DNA of 64,000 bases from Saccharibacillus sp. JS10 (GTDB lineage Bacteria > Bacillota > Bacilli > Paenibacillales > Paenibacillaceae), in the NCBI RefSeq assembly GCF_024436065.1, contig NZ_JANFNS010000006.1, positions 65,031-129,030 on the forward strand. The letters are read 5' to 3'. Below, piece after piece: positions 44,981-53,632 of this stretch. Under the pieces are notes generated by a model that had not been told where the DNA came from, did not search any database, and was given only the letters and a program-made list of their open reading frames with translations. The translations under genes and the position numbers were made by a program. How positions within the stretch are numbered: position 1 is the stretch's first letter; each line of letters begins with the position of its first letter.

Positions 44981-45526
44981 TTATAAGTTTCTTTCTAACA
45001 GTATTCCGAGTTGCTCTGCCAAGACTTGATGCGGGATTGGTCTTTCATTCGTAAACCACCATTCCACGACTCCCACTTGAGCTGATGCAACAAACTGTAC
45101 AATGACCTCTTGATTTAACCCCAGATTTTTTCCACTGGTTATGTCTGCTTCTTTCTTCAACTCTTTCATCAGGAAATCAAGAAATCGATCACGAAAATAG
45201 GACGCTCCTTTACTTGTCAACATCGACGAAAAGAACGAATAATTGTTTTCAAAGTATCGAGTCCAAATTAAAGTCGCTTCTACAAAATCTAAATCAAATG
45301 CGGATTCGCAGAGCTCGCGTAATTCATCAAAATGTTTTTCGGTGAGTTTATCGAGCAGATCGTATTTATCCAAGTAATGATGGTAAAAAGTTCTTCGACC
45401 AACATTTGCTCTGTCGGAGATTTCTTGTATGGTAATTTGATCGAAATTCTTTTCGGACATTAATTCAATAAAAGCCTTTTTTATTGCTTCTAATGATTTG
45501 AATATTCTTCGATCTACGATAGACAT
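44981..45526 (-). CDS. TetR-family regulator with DhaS-like C-terminal domain
   Basis: This 181-residue repressor has the N-terminal TetR helix-turn-helix (ITIQEISDRANVGRRTFYHHYLDKYDLLD, residues about 27-55) and a C-terminal domain of the TetR_C_8/DhaS sort. It is divergent from an alpha/beta hydrolase gene and the shared region holds TTGTGC/GCACAA inverted repeats, so it probably controls both. Start choice: the ATG at 45526 has a weak TTAGGTGA ribosome site; a GTG at 45565 is possible. Codon use is more AT-rich than the neighbours. Confidence 0.85.
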   Translation of the reverse strand: MSIVDRRIFKSLEAIKKAFIELMSEKNFDQITIQEISDRANVGRRTFYHHYLDKYDLLDKLTEKHFDELRELCESAFDLDFVEATLIWTRYFENNYSFFSSMLTSKGASYFRDRFLDFLMKELKKEADITSGKNLGLNQEVIVQFVASAQVGVVEWWFTNERPIPHQVLAEQLGILLERNL

Positions 45527-45578
45527 AGCGAGAAAGTCACCTAACTTTCTTAAGAATAATGGCACAATTTTAAATCAC

Positions 45579-45596
45579 TTGTGCAGTAGGGCACAA
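45579..45596. promoter_or_regulatory. Likely TetR operator
   Basis: TTGTGC-AGTAGG-GCACAA is a perfect 6-6-6 inverted repeat. A further GCACAA is at 45562-45567, and GCGATATCGC with GCACATGTGTGC lies near 45657-45676, close to the hydrolase ribosome site. A promoter TTGCAG, 17 bases, TACATT lies between them. Confidence 0.6.
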
Positions 45597-45707
45597 ACCG
45601 TGTTCATCTGATTATTGCAGACATCCGAATTTGATTTTACATTATACACGAAGTGAGCGATATCGCACATGTGTGCACTTACAATCCAAACAAAAAGGAG
45701 AAAAACC

Positions 45708-46685
45708 ATGAAAAAATCAGTTACGTTTAAAAACGGGAATCTAACAATGGCAGGCGATCTATATCTGCCAGAGGGATTTGATGAGCATAAAAATTATTCT
45801 GCGATTGTCATCGTCCATCCCGGCGGAGGAGTAAAGGAACAGACTGCAGGGTTATATGCGCAGAAGCTTTCCATTCAAGGATTTGTGACATTATCTTTTG
45901 ATGCCTCGCATCAAGGAGAGAGCGAAGGTGAGCCGCGTTTACTCGAAGATCCATTTGCTCGAGTGGAAGACGTACGTTGCGCAGTAGATTATCTGTCTAC
46001 TCTTCCGTTTGTCGATGAAGAAAAGATTGGAGCCCTAGGTATTTGCGCCGGTGGCGGCTATGCAATAACCGCAGCGCAAGCCGAACGTCGCATCAAAGCA
46101 GTGGGAGGCGTCAGTGCAATCGATATAGGGGCTATGTTCCGTGGAGAAGATACAGGAGGTACCGTTTCAACGCAATTACAGACACTTGAAGCGGTTTCGA
46201 AGCAACGTACAGCAGAAGCGAATGGAGCAGAGGCCATGTTCCTGACTTATGTGCCTGATTCTCCTGAAGAATTTGATGAAAATACACCTGTGCTCATGCG
46301 TGAAGGCTATGAATACTATAGAACTTCTAGAGCACAGCATCCGAATTCTCCTAATCGACTCCTATTTAGAAGCGTTGACAGAATCATGACATTTTCGGCA
46401 CTAAACCAATTAAGTACTTATCTCACTCAACCTATTGTCATGATTGCGGGAACCGAAGCCAGCACACGCGGTTTCAGCGAACAAGTTTATGCCTTGTCGA
46501 ACGAACCCAAAGAATTATTTTGGGTTGATGAAGCAACACATATCGCCATGTATGACGTACCGGAATACGTAGCACAAGCGGTAACCAAGTTAACGGAATT
46601 TTTTGAGAAGAATCTTGATTTTCGCCACAATCTATCCGTGACAGAATCTGGTAGAGGCAATTTCCAAGCCCAAGCGAATCGTTAA
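45708..46685 (+). CDS. Alpha/beta hydrolase (dienelactone-hydrolase / YcjY-like)
   Basis: This 325-residue serine hydrolase has oxyanion-region HPGGGVKEQ near 37-45, the nucleophile elbow GICAGGGY with Cys (GxCxG) in place of the usual Ser, which is the dienelactone-hydrolase signature, and a late His in DEATHIAMYD. The substrate is unknown, perhaps a small ester or lactone; regulation by the divergent TetR is inferred. AAAAAGGAG precedes the ATG. The gene and its regulator are flanked by two PQQ-type dehydrogenase paralogues, and a 20-bp stem terminator follows. Confidence 0.85.
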   Translation: MKKSVTFKNGNLTMAGDLYLPEGFDEHKNYSAIVIVHPGGGVKEQTAGLYAQKLSIQGFVTLSFDASHQGESEGEPRLLEDPFARVEDVRCAVDYLSTLPFVDEEKIGALGICAGGGYAITAAQAERRIKAVGGVSAIDIGAMFRGEDTGGTVSTQLQTLEAVSKQRTAEANGAEAMFLTYVPDSPEEFDENTPVLMREGYEYYRTSRAQHPNSPNRLLFRSVDRIMTFSALNQLSTYLTQPIVMIAGTEASTRGFSEQVYALSNEPKELFWVDEATHIAMYDVPEYVAQAVTKLTEFFEKNLDFRHNLSVTESGRGNFQAQANR

Positions 46686-46707
46686 TTTTAATTTTGGTAA
46701 AAGCTTT

Positions 46708-46759
46708 ACATGTTAAAAAAGGACGTCCGCTTAAATGCCGACGTCCTTTTTTAACATGT
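46708..46759. terminator. Bidirectional terminator with a 20-bp perfect stem
   Basis: The arm at 46708-46727 is perfectly complementary to 46740-46759 around a 12-base loop; GGACGTC/GACGTCC sits at the top with A6/T6 at the base. It serves the convergent hydrolase and dehydrogenase genes. Confidence 0.92.
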
Positions 46760-46775
46760 ATATTCGAGTGGTCTT

Positions 46776-47996
46776 CTACCGCACGATCAACAACTGATCA
46801 TCCTTTTCCGAAGGTGAACCACGCCCGTCTGTATTATTTGTAAGGATATAAATCTGCCCGTCATGAATCGCAACGTCACGAATTCGTCCGACTCCGGTTA
46901 ACAGTTCAGTCATTTTATTATTTTGCGGGTCGAATAAAGTCAGGCTTTCTCCTCTTAAATTCGCGACTAAAAGTTTGCCGTCCGGTGTTGCCGCAATCCC
47001 AGAAGGAGCGATCGCAGTTTCGCCTGTATGGTACAAAGGCGCAGTCAGCCCTTCGCCCTCCGCATCGCCTATCACATCCGGCCAACCATAGTTCGCGCCA
47101 GGCGTAATTTTATTCATTTCATCGTGCCCGCCGGGATTTCCGCTTGGGCCGTGTTCGGAAGCGTACATTGTACCGTCTTCCAGCCAATCGATTCCTTGCG
47201 AATTGCGATGCCCATAAGAATAGACGAGCGAACCGGCTATCGGATTATCGCTTGGGATATCACCTTCCGGCGTCATTCGCAATATTTTACCGGCTACGCT
47301 TGCCGGATCTTGCGCCGAGCTTTCATCTTGCGCATCGCCTGTCGTGACATAGAGCATGTTATCCGGTCCAAAAGCAATCCGTCCGCCGTCATGTACACGT
47401 GCGCCCGGGATATCGTCGAGCAACACAGCAGTTTCGTTCCAGTTTGCACCGTCTGCTGCTTCTTTGATCTGGATCACTCGGTTGTGGATCTGATTGCCTT
47501 CTCCATAGGTGTGATACACATAAGCCGTGCGTGAATCGGCAAAATCAGGAGCTAATGCAAAGCCAAGCAGCCCGCCTTCGCCTTCTTCTAACACTTCGGG
47601 GCTTAAAGTTAGCGTCTGCTGTGTTTGTTCACCATTTTCGAATTTGACGATAGAACCGCCGCGTAATGTCATATAGATGGTATCGTCTGCAAACTGAATA
47701 TCCCACGGTGTATTTAATTGGTCGGTTACCGTCTCGACTTCTCCTGTTAATGACGAAGTGAACGTGGTTTCCTCTATAGATCCGGCGCTATCGGAGTTTT
47801 CGTTTTCAGTCATTTCGTTATCGTTCGTATCGTCTACGATTTCGCTGTCGGTAGTTGGCGTCTGTACAGGAGATTGTGCATTGGGAACCGAGCCAGTAGG
47901 TGCACCCGTTTGACCTGAACAAGCGGTAAGCGATAAAATCAGTAGCGGTGTCATCCACAATTTCTTTTTACGTATCGTCGGCAAAAGATTAAACAA
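46776..47996 (-). CDS. PQQ-dependent sugar dehydrogenase-like lipoprotein
   Basis: This 406-residue paralogue of the protein at 43595 has a signal peptide ending in a lipobox (LSLTACSG), so it should be anchored to the outer face of the membrane. An acidic Asn/Glu/Asp linker (about 28-75) precedes the propeller: LNTPWDIQF, GEGGLLGFALAPDFA, VHDGGRIAFGPDNMLY, RNSQGIDW and GRIRDVAIHDGQIYI. The chosen start is TTG at 47996, seven bases after AAAGGAGG; no nearer ATG has one. Function with PQQ is family knowledge; sugar preference is unknown. Confidence 0.83.
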   Translation of the reverse strand: MFNLLPTIRKKKLWMTPLLILSLTACSGQTGAPTGSVPNAQSPVQTPTTDSEIVDDTNDNEMTENENSDSAGSIEETTFTSSLTGEVETVTDQLNTPWDIQFADDTIYMTLRGGSIVKFENGEQTQQTLTLSPEVLEEGEGGLLGFALAPDFADSRTAYVYHTYGEGNQIHNRVIQIKEAADGANWNETAVLLDDIPGARVHDGGRIAFGPDNMLYVTTGDAQDESSAQDPASVAGKILRMTPEGDIPSDNPIAGSLVYSYGHRNSQGIDWLEDGTMYASEHGPSGNPGGHDEMNKITPGANYGWPDVIGDAEGEGLTAPLYHTGETAIAPSGIAATPDGKLLVANLRGESLTLFDPQNNKMTELLTGVGRIRDVAIHDGQIYILTNNTDGRGSPSEKDDQLLIVR

Positions 47997-48193
47997 AAGG
48001 TTTCCTCCTTTGGATCCGGTGTAAAAAATTTCGGCATACATGACGGATCGGGATATACTTGTTTTTACCCGTATCGTTGGTCGTTCATCCGGAATAATGG
48101 TAAAATAAAGCAGCACGTATTCCCGGAATAAGTCCGGGGCGTTTTTTGTGTCATCTGATTTTGGTTTAAAAAGTAGGTTGGAGGTCGAATGTA

Positions 48194-49060
48194 ATGTCTG
48201 AGTTTGAAAAAATAAGTGAACGTATTTATGTGATGCACGCCGAAGATAAAAGCGATCGTCCGCTTCTAGCCGCTGTGGTAGGCAATAGCCGGACGCTGCT
48301 AATCGATAGCGGGAACTCGTCTGCGCATGCAGCGGAATTCCGTGCGTATTTAGAACAAGAAGGCGTAAGACCTCCCGACGTCATGGTATTGACCCACCAT
48401 CACTGGGATCATTCTTTCGGGCTTGCGGAATGGAGTTTGCCGACAATTGCCCAAAAGCAAACGGCTGATATTTTGCGTGGCTTTGCTCAACTGGAATGGA
48501 GCGAAGAAACGGTCGAGCGTCTGATCGCTGAAGGTGTATTAAGCGAAAGAACCCGCAAAGATATACGCACCGAATACGATAACGATCTAAGCCGAATTCG
48601 GGTTGAAGAACCGAATATTGTGTTTGAACGGTTTATCGATGTGCATCTGGGCGGTCTGACCTGTGAAATTCGTTATGTAGGCGGCGATCATGCCGAAGAT
48701 TCGTGCGTCGTGTATGTAAAAGAAGAAGGCACCTTATTCCTTGGCGACGCACTGGCTCCATCTGTGTACGGCGGGCCGATGAAATATACAACAGGCAAAT
48801 TTTTGGCTCTACTGGATACCGTGTTTGCTTACGGTGCGAATGTGCTGGTTGAATCGCACGGACGCCCTGTATCTCGCGAAGAGTTTTACGAAGATGTACG
48901 TCGTTATGAACTATTAGCGCGTCAAGTCCTTCGTCACGGCTCGGATTCTCAAGCGGTCGAGCACGATTTGCGTCTTGAATTGGATATTGCCGAAGATCAG
49001 GTGCTTCCGACAGATTTATCTGAAGCGATGCAATATTTTATGAACGGATTAGACAAATAA
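48194..49060 (+). CDS. MBL-fold metallo-hydrolase
   Basis: This 288-residue metallo-beta-lactamase-fold enzyme has the zinc motif THHHWDHS near 66-73, a downstream HxE/D region GGDHAEDSCVVYV near 158, and VESHGRPVSREEF near 218. The last ~60 residues form a helical tail. The substrate is unknown; the family includes glyoxalase-II-like thioesterases and lactonases. TTGGAGG precedes the ATG. It is monocistronic between terminators. Confidence 0.87.
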   Translation: MSEFEKISERIYVMHAEDKSDRPLLAAVVGNSRTLLIDSGNSSAHAAEFRAYLEQEGVRPPDVMVLTHHHWDHSFGLAEWSLPTIAQKQTADILRGFAQLEWSEETVERLIAEGVLSERTRKDIRTEYDNDLSRIRVEEPNIVFERFIDVHLGGLTCEIRYVGGDHAEDSCVVYVKEEGTLFLGDALAPSVYGGPMKYTTGKFLALLDTVFAYGANVLVESHGRPVSREEFYEDVRRYELLARQVLRHGSDSQAVEHDLRLELDIAEDQVLPTDLSEAMQYFMNGLDK

Positions 49061-49097
49061 ATCGTACACAGACTATATGCGTGGACTATGAAAAACC

Positions 49098-49143
49098 AAA
49101 AAACGTACCTCGTCGCGATAGAGCGGTCAAGGTGCGTTTTTTG
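49098..49143. terminator. Terminator between the MBL and BadF/NagK genes
   Basis: AAAACGTACCT pairs with AGGTGCGTTTT (one U-G) across a ~19-base loop; T- and A-runs lie on both sides. Confidence 0.78.
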
Positions 49144-49150
49144 ATGCCTA

Positions 49151-50143
49151 TCAAATACGCGCATGAGGATGACTTGCCAGCGCTTCCGCCATACTGTCGC
49201 CAAACGAAAGTCCAAGCGATTCGTAAGCGATCAATACGGCGCCAGCAGCAGGCGTTAGTTGGGGTTCGGTCCATACGAAACGCCTACCGGGCTGCGAACA
49301 GATCAAATCTTGCAGGGCATCCAGAAAGTACTCGCTGCTTGCGACGCTACCGGTCTGCGAGATTCGAATATCCGGTCCTGCGAAAAAGGAAGATAAAAGA
49401 TCGGCTCCGACGCCGATCTGACGAATCGCTTCGTCGCACACGCGCACCGCGATCGGCGATCCAGCCGTCGCTTCTCTAGTGACAACCGGAGCGAATAGCC
49501 CGAATAACCGATCTCGACGTTCGGTATCCAGACTAAAGCTTCGACTCGCGGCTTCCGTCAATTCACGTAAATCAGGCGTACGGAAAAAGCGCAGCATATC
49601 GCGCACAAGTACGCTATCGCCAGGGCTTTCGCGGCCGGCAAGTACGTCGTATACCGCTTGGTAGGCGAGGAATCGAGCGCCGCTATCCGCATGGTGTCCG
49701 AAATCGTAATTGCGCAGCCATTTGCCCCGTTCGGTATGTGCCAATAACATCGACCCCGTACCGGAAGCGATCAAAATACCGGGGCTTCCTGACAGTGCGC
49801 CGCGATGCGCGATCAGCGCGTCGTTGACGACCAAGTGAGGACAATGCAAGCCGAAACTTTGCGCCAACCGCTCTGACCAAGCGCGATCCGAATCTTGATC
49901 GAAGCCCGCGATTCCAACAGACAGAAAAGTCACATCGTCCGCATGACATTCGGCATCGATCAACGCCTGAGTCATTAGATCGGCTAACAGCGTCATATCC
50001 TGACGTTGGCGGGGCAATTCATCGGTTTCTTTTTTGATATAAGCGCGAACTTCTCCCGTCAGATCGGCAATCAAGATCCGTATATTCGTTCCGCCCATAT
50101 CGACACCTACGACGACAGAGTCGGCATTCATTTTGTCCAGCAT
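49151..50143 (-). CDS. N-acetylglucosamine-kinase-like protein (BadF/BadG/BcrA ATPase family)
   Basis: This 330-residue sugar kinase of the ASKHA fold has phosphate-1 loop GVDMGGTNIRILIADLTG at residues 13-30, the connecting SVGIAGFD, phosphate-2 LIASGTGSMLL near 127, HHADSGARFLAYQAVYD and the adenosine motif TGSVASSEYFLDAL. It probably phosphorylates an amino sugar such as GlcNAc. It starts with ATG after AGGAGG and is divergent from the MarR gene. No transporter or sugar-catabolic partner adjoins it. Confidence 0.85.
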   Translation of the reverse strand: MLDKMNADSVVVGVDMGGTNIRILIADLTGEVRAYIKKETDELPRQRQDMTLLADLMTQALIDAECHADDVTFLSVGIAGFDQDSDRAWSERLAQSFGLHCPHLVVNDALIAHRGALSGSPGILIASGTGSMLLAHTERGKWLRNYDFGHHADSGARFLAYQAVYDVLAGRESPGDSVLVRDMLRFFRTPDLRELTEAASRSFSLDTERRDRLFGLFAPVVTREATAGSPIAVRVCDEAIRQIGVGADLLSSFFAGPDIRISQTGSVASSEYFLDALQDLICSQPGRRFVWTEPQLTPAAGAVLIAYESLGLSFGDSMAEALASHPHARI

Positions 50144-50314
50144 AAAAAGCCTCCTTTACCTACATCCAGATCAGCTTCATCGATTAAAAGCATTGTAACC
50201 GCTTGTTCGCCGTTCATCAAATTCCCATATTCTTTTCCGGTAGAACTGCTATAATGGGAATGAATGTTTGCCTGATCGAAAAAAGGCAGATTGTTCATAA
50301 AGGAGGTCTGCTGG

Positions 50315-50935
50315 GTGAAAGAAGTGCTGCGTGAGATCGAAAATATTGCGCGTTGTTCGCAAGACATCAGCAGTATCGAATTTAAACATTTAAAATTGTC
50401 TCGGGGTCTGCATATCTATTTGACGTTTATCTGCGAAAATCCCGGTGAACCTGCGGGAACAGTGCCGGATCGTCTCAAAGTAAAACGTGCCGCCGCATCG
50501 CGCGCGCTGCAAAAGTTGGAAGACGAAGGATTGATTATGTTGCGCGAAGCTTCGAATTTGCGTAAAGACAAACGAGTTTATCCAACGGAAAACGGGAAGT
50601 CGGCGTATCTATTTATCCAACAAGAAGGCGAGTATACCGATGAATCCTCATTACGCGGCTTATCACCGGAAGAAATCGCTCAATTGCTTGATATGCTGCA
50701 TCGGGTACGGCTTAATGTAGAAAAAGATTGGCGCTTCGTGCAAAAAGGCGGTCGTCGTCCTTATATTCATGATTATTATAATCGCTTGGTTCAGCTGCAA
50801 GGATCAGAGCCGATACAAGCCAAGAAATCCCGGTCTGAGGATGAGCCGATTTCTTCTGATTTGGATTCCGGTCCTGTGGAAGAAACGAAGACCGATGATC
50901 CGCGTCAAGTTTCGTTATGGACTTATGAAGATTAA
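50315..50935 (+). CDS. MarR-family transcriptional regulator
   Basis: This 206-residue winged-helix regulator has VPDRLKVKRAAASRALQKLEDEGLI near 47-71, followed by the wing REASNLRKDKRVYPTENGK. Length exceeds the usual ~150 because of a C-terminal acidic tail (from about 160, SRSEDEPISSDLDSG) of unknown role. The start is GTG at 50315 after AAAGGAGG. It may share a transcript with the AraC gene 47 bases downstream. Confidence 0.85.
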   Translation: MKEVLREIENIARCSQDISSIEFKHLKLSRGLHIYLTFICENPGEPAGTVPDRLKVKRAAASRALQKLEDEGLIMLREASNLRKDKRVYPTENGKSAYLFIQQEGEYTDESSLRGLSPEEIAQLLDMLHRVRLNVEKDWRFVQKGGRRPYIHDYYNRLVQLQGSEPIQAKKSRSEDEPISSDLDSGPVEETKTDDPRQVSLWTYED

Positions 50936-50982
50936 CTCTTTTAGTTTTGACTGATTTGAATTATAGAAAGGAGCGGTTGTCC

Positions 50983-51768
50983 GTGTTGAATGTACCGCCA
51001 TCTTCTTTTGTTTTGACCCCTTATGTTGCGAAAATTGCATGTGAACCGAGCTGGAAATGGCAAAAACGGGAGCAGCCGCTTCAGAATTACGATTTGTTTT
51101 ATGTATGGAGCGGCGAAGGGCGTCTGATGCTTAATGATGAACCGCATGAGATCAAAAAAGGAAGCTGCTTTTTGTTCCGCCCGGGCGATCATACGAGCGC
51201 TACGCATAATCCGCAAAAGCCGCTGGTCTTGACGTATGTTCATTTTAATATCGAAGGCGATACGCACGAGATTCCGCAAGCGTACCGGGTTCTTGAAGAA
51301 ACGGTCGATTTCGAATATTCGTTGTCTCGTTATGTGCGGTTGTTTTTGAGTGAAACTTACGGGGCGCAAGAAGAAGCGAAGCTTTTGCTCAAGCAGATGA
51401 TGATTCAATTGCTACGCAGCGACCGCGAAGAACCGACTGAACGGCGCGGCAGCAACCATCTGTATGAAGTTGTCCAAGAAGCGGCGAACTATGTACGTCA
51501 GCATCCGAGTTTGGCGCATCGCGTCGAAGATTTGGCTGCGCGTGCCGGATTGTCGCCGAGATATTTTTCCGCTAAATTCAAAGAATTAATCGGAGCTTCC
51601 GTGCAGTCTTACATTATCCGAATGCGGATCGAGCGCGCTCAACATCTGCTCGGTCATGCAGGAATGAACGTGACCGAAGTTGCGGAAGCGCTTGGGTATC
51701 GGGACATCTTTTTCTTCAGTCGTCAATTCAAGCAATACACGGGAAAAAGCCCTTCGGAAATCCGTTAA
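50983..51768 (+). CDS. AraC-family transcriptional regulator
   Basis: This 261-residue regulator has an N-terminal cupin-type AraC binding domain (LFYVWSGEGRLMLND, KGSCFLFRPGDHTSA; residues about 30-90), probably binding a sugar, and two C-terminal helix-turn-helix motifs: HRVEDLAARAGLSPRYFSAKFK near 182 and VTEVAEALGYRDIFFFSRQFKQYTGKSP near 230. The start is GTG at 50983, nine bases after AAAGGAG. The target is unknown; no sugar operon adjoins it. Confidence 0.88.
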   Translation: MLNVPPSSFVLTPYVAKIACEPSWKWQKREQPLQNYDLFYVWSGEGRLMLNDEPHEIKKGSCFLFRPGDHTSATHNPQKPLVLTYVHFNIEGDTHEIPQAYRVLEETVDFEYSLSRYVRLFLSETYGAQEEAKLLLKQMMIQLLRSDREEPTERRGSNHLYEVVQEAANYVRQHPSLAHRVEDLAARAGLSPRYFSAKFKELIGASVQSYIIRMRIERAQHLLGHAGMNVTEVAEALGYRDIFFFSRQFKQYTGKSPSEIR

Positions 51769-51804
51769 ACCTTTCATTTCGAGCCTACAGAGATTCCTTC
51801 CAAA

Positions 51805-51837
51805 ACCCGATTTGTTTAAAAACAAACAGAGTCGGGT
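51805..51837. promoter_or_regulatory. Hairpin between the AraC gene and the 37-residue ORF
   Basis: ACCCGA/TCGGGT and an inner TTTGTTT/AAACAAA pair, with a 5-base bulge on one side. No T-run follows on the plus strand, so it is a weak terminator at best. Confidence 0.4.
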
Positions 51838-51908
51838 AAAAATTCGTTAGCTTTCATTACTGAGACGCAAAAGCGCCGGAAATGAAAAATACGAAAGGAG
51901 GAACCGAA

Positions 51909-52022
51909 ATGTTTAACAAAAGACGAGTTCGTAGCGGAGCAGGACGCACCGGGGGCAGTGCTATTTTCCGTAATCGACTGCGCCGAGTCAAAGCTGCTGA
52001 ACAAAGCGAGCTGTGGTTCTAA
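51909..52022 (+). CDS. Small basic protein, 37 residues
   Basis: The ORF begins with ATG eight bases after AAAGGAGG, a near-ideal ribosome site, and ends with TAA. The product is rich in Arg/Lys (MFNKRRVRSGAGRTGG at the N-terminus, NRLRRVKAAEQSELWF at the end) with no membrane helix. A T-rich terminator follows about 100 bases later, so it could have its own short transcript. I do not recognise it. It could be a leader peptide or a small nucleic-acid-binding protein; chance remains possible because it is short. Confidence 0.5.
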   Translation: MFNKRRVRSGAGRTGGSAIFRNRLRRVKAAEQSELWF

Positions 52023-52124
52023 TTGTATCCCAACTGCCTATAATGAATCGACCATAGATGCGTATACTGAAGCATATTCCGACGATCAAAGTTAGAACAT
52101 GCGCGTGTATACATAATGATGAAG

Positions 52125-52163
52125 CAGCCTTTCGGTGAATCTATTTGCCGGAAGGCTGTTTGT
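52125..52163 (+). terminator. Terminator after the 37-residue ORF
   Basis: CAGCCTTTCGG pairs with CCGGAAGGCTG (one U-G) across 12 bases, then TTTGTTATT. It lies upstream of the SDR gene. Confidence 0.7.
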
Positions 52164-52203
52164 TATTGAATACATTTTAATAAGGGATAAAGGGAGGGGT
52201 AGC

Positions 52204-53136
52204 ATGTCATCCAAAGTTGCGATCGTAACCGGAACCTCCAGCGGCTTCGGTCTACATATTTGTATAGGGTTGGCTCAAGCCGGCGTGCAAGTCATTGCAG
52301 CTATGAGGCAACCGGAAAATGCGGATCAATTGATCCAACAAGTCATAAACGCCGATCGCCAATCAGGACAAAGCGAAGCTGCCGATTCAGCCAAGTTCAT
52401 GGAAGAATGGGAACCGTTAGGCATCGGACAGATTTCCAAGCATATTTATCCAGTTAAACTTGATGTGCGCGACGATATCCGTGTACGAGAAGTCGTACAA
52501 GAAATCGCCGAGCGTTTCGGACATATCGATATTTTGGTCAACAATGCAGGGATGGCGATAGGTGGCTTCGTAGATGAAGTACCAATCGAGGCTTGGCAGA
52601 AGCAATTTGCAGTGAACGTATTCGGGCTGATTTCCATGACGAGTGCCGTCGTTCCGTATATGCGTGAAGCCCGTAGTGGCTGCATTATTCAAATGAGCAG
52701 TGTGAGCGGCGTTATGGGACTACCCGGTTATGGACCGTATGTCTCGTCAAAATTTGCAGTCGAAGGATTCAGTGAATCGTTGGCATTAGAGACGGCGGCT
52801 TACGGCATTCGTACCTATTTAGTGGAGCCTGCTTCATACCGGACTGAAATCTGGGAGAAAGGCTTCGCCAATATTTACCGCACTCCTCGATCCCCAAACG
52901 AAAAGATGCTGGATCGAATGTTGGATATGTCACGGCAAAGTGCGAAAAACGGTGGCAATCCGCAAGACGTTGCTCAACTTGCTGTCGATCTAGCACTTGG
53001 CAAAAAAGGACGAGGGCGTTTTCGTTATGTATTACCTCGCAAAGCGTCATGGATGATTGCTATGAAAAAAAGGGCACCGTTTCGTGTTGTCCAATATGTA
53101 ATGTTGTCGATTTTGCGGCGCGAAATGAAGCCTTAA
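52204..53136 (+). CDS. Short-chain dehydrogenase/reductase, long form
   Basis: This 310-residue classical SDR has VTGTSSGFG at residues 8-16, NNAG near 118, SSVSG (catalytic Ser) and YVSSK (Tyr-x-x-x-Lys) near 181-185. An insertion at about 40-75 (DRQSGQSEAADSAKF) and a C-terminal basic tail (RKASWMIAMKKRAP) lengthen it. The substrate is unknown. GGGAGGGG precedes the ATG at 52204. It is convergent with the DinB gene 22 bases away without a clear terminator. Confidence 0.87.
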   Translation: MSSKVAIVTGTSSGFGLHICIGLAQAGVQVIAAMRQPENADQLIQQVINADRQSGQSEAADSAKFMEEWEPLGIGQISKHIYPVKLDVRDDIRVREVVQEIAERFGHIDILVNNAGMAIGGFVDEVPIEAWQKQFAVNVFGLISMTSAVVPYMREARSGCIIQMSSVSGVMGLPGYGPYVSSKFAVEGFSESLALETAAYGIRTYLVEPASYRTEIWEKGFANIYRTPRSPNEKMLDRMLDMSRQSAKNGGNPQDVAQLAVDLALGKKGRGRFRYVLPRKASWMIAMKKRAPFRVVQYVMLSILRREMKP

Positions 53137-53158
53137 CTTTTGTATTCAAAACGTTCAC

Positions 53159-53632
53159 TCACTCGAATAATAAAATGCCGGGGTCTTTGCCGAGTGCATG
53201 AACGAGCATAGCGTGCAATTGTCCTCGATGATGATAAAAATGAGCGAGCGTTTCGACCAACCATTCGTAACGCGAATAAGAGACTCCCCAATAGGAGACC
53301 GTAACTTGTTGTAAATCTTCTTCCGTCCATAATGAAACCGCGTATTTTAAGTTGGAGTAGTGAAGACGAAGCGCTTGTTCAATCCCGGGTAACGTATTAG
53401 GCGGCTTAGAGGTGGCATAAAAAATTTCCATCTCTTCAAACGAGGCGCCCATGCCGATTTTAAGATCGGCTTCACATAACATCGATAGATGAATAAATAG
53501 TTCACCGACAGAAGATTTATGAGATGTAGGTCGCCGATTCAGATCAGCAGTTTCTAGTGTATTCAACATTTCGATTACCGTGTCGATTGCGTAATGAAGT
53601 TGATGCAAAATGCCCGAGCAATAAAGATTCAT
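53159..53632 (-). CDS. DinB-like four-helix-bundle metalloprotein
   Basis: This 157-residue protein of the DinB/YfiT superfamily has metal-ligand histidines in SVGELFIHLSML (near 47) and in HFYHHRGQLHAMLVHAL near 131-140. Members include bacillithiol-dependent S-transferases and damage-inducible proteins of unknown reaction. It is unrelated to DNA polymerase IV. It is cytosolic and monocistronic. Its start is ATG with a weak upstream ribosome site (GGCGG). Confidence 0.85.
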   Translation of the reverse strand: MNLYCSGILHQLHYAIDTVIEMLNTLETADLNRRPTSHKSSVGELFIHLSMLCEADLKIGMGASFEEMEIFYATSKPPNTLPGIEQALRLHYSNLKYAVSLWTEEDLQQVTVSYWGVSYSRYEWLVETLAHFYHHRGQLHAMLVHALGKDPGILLFE

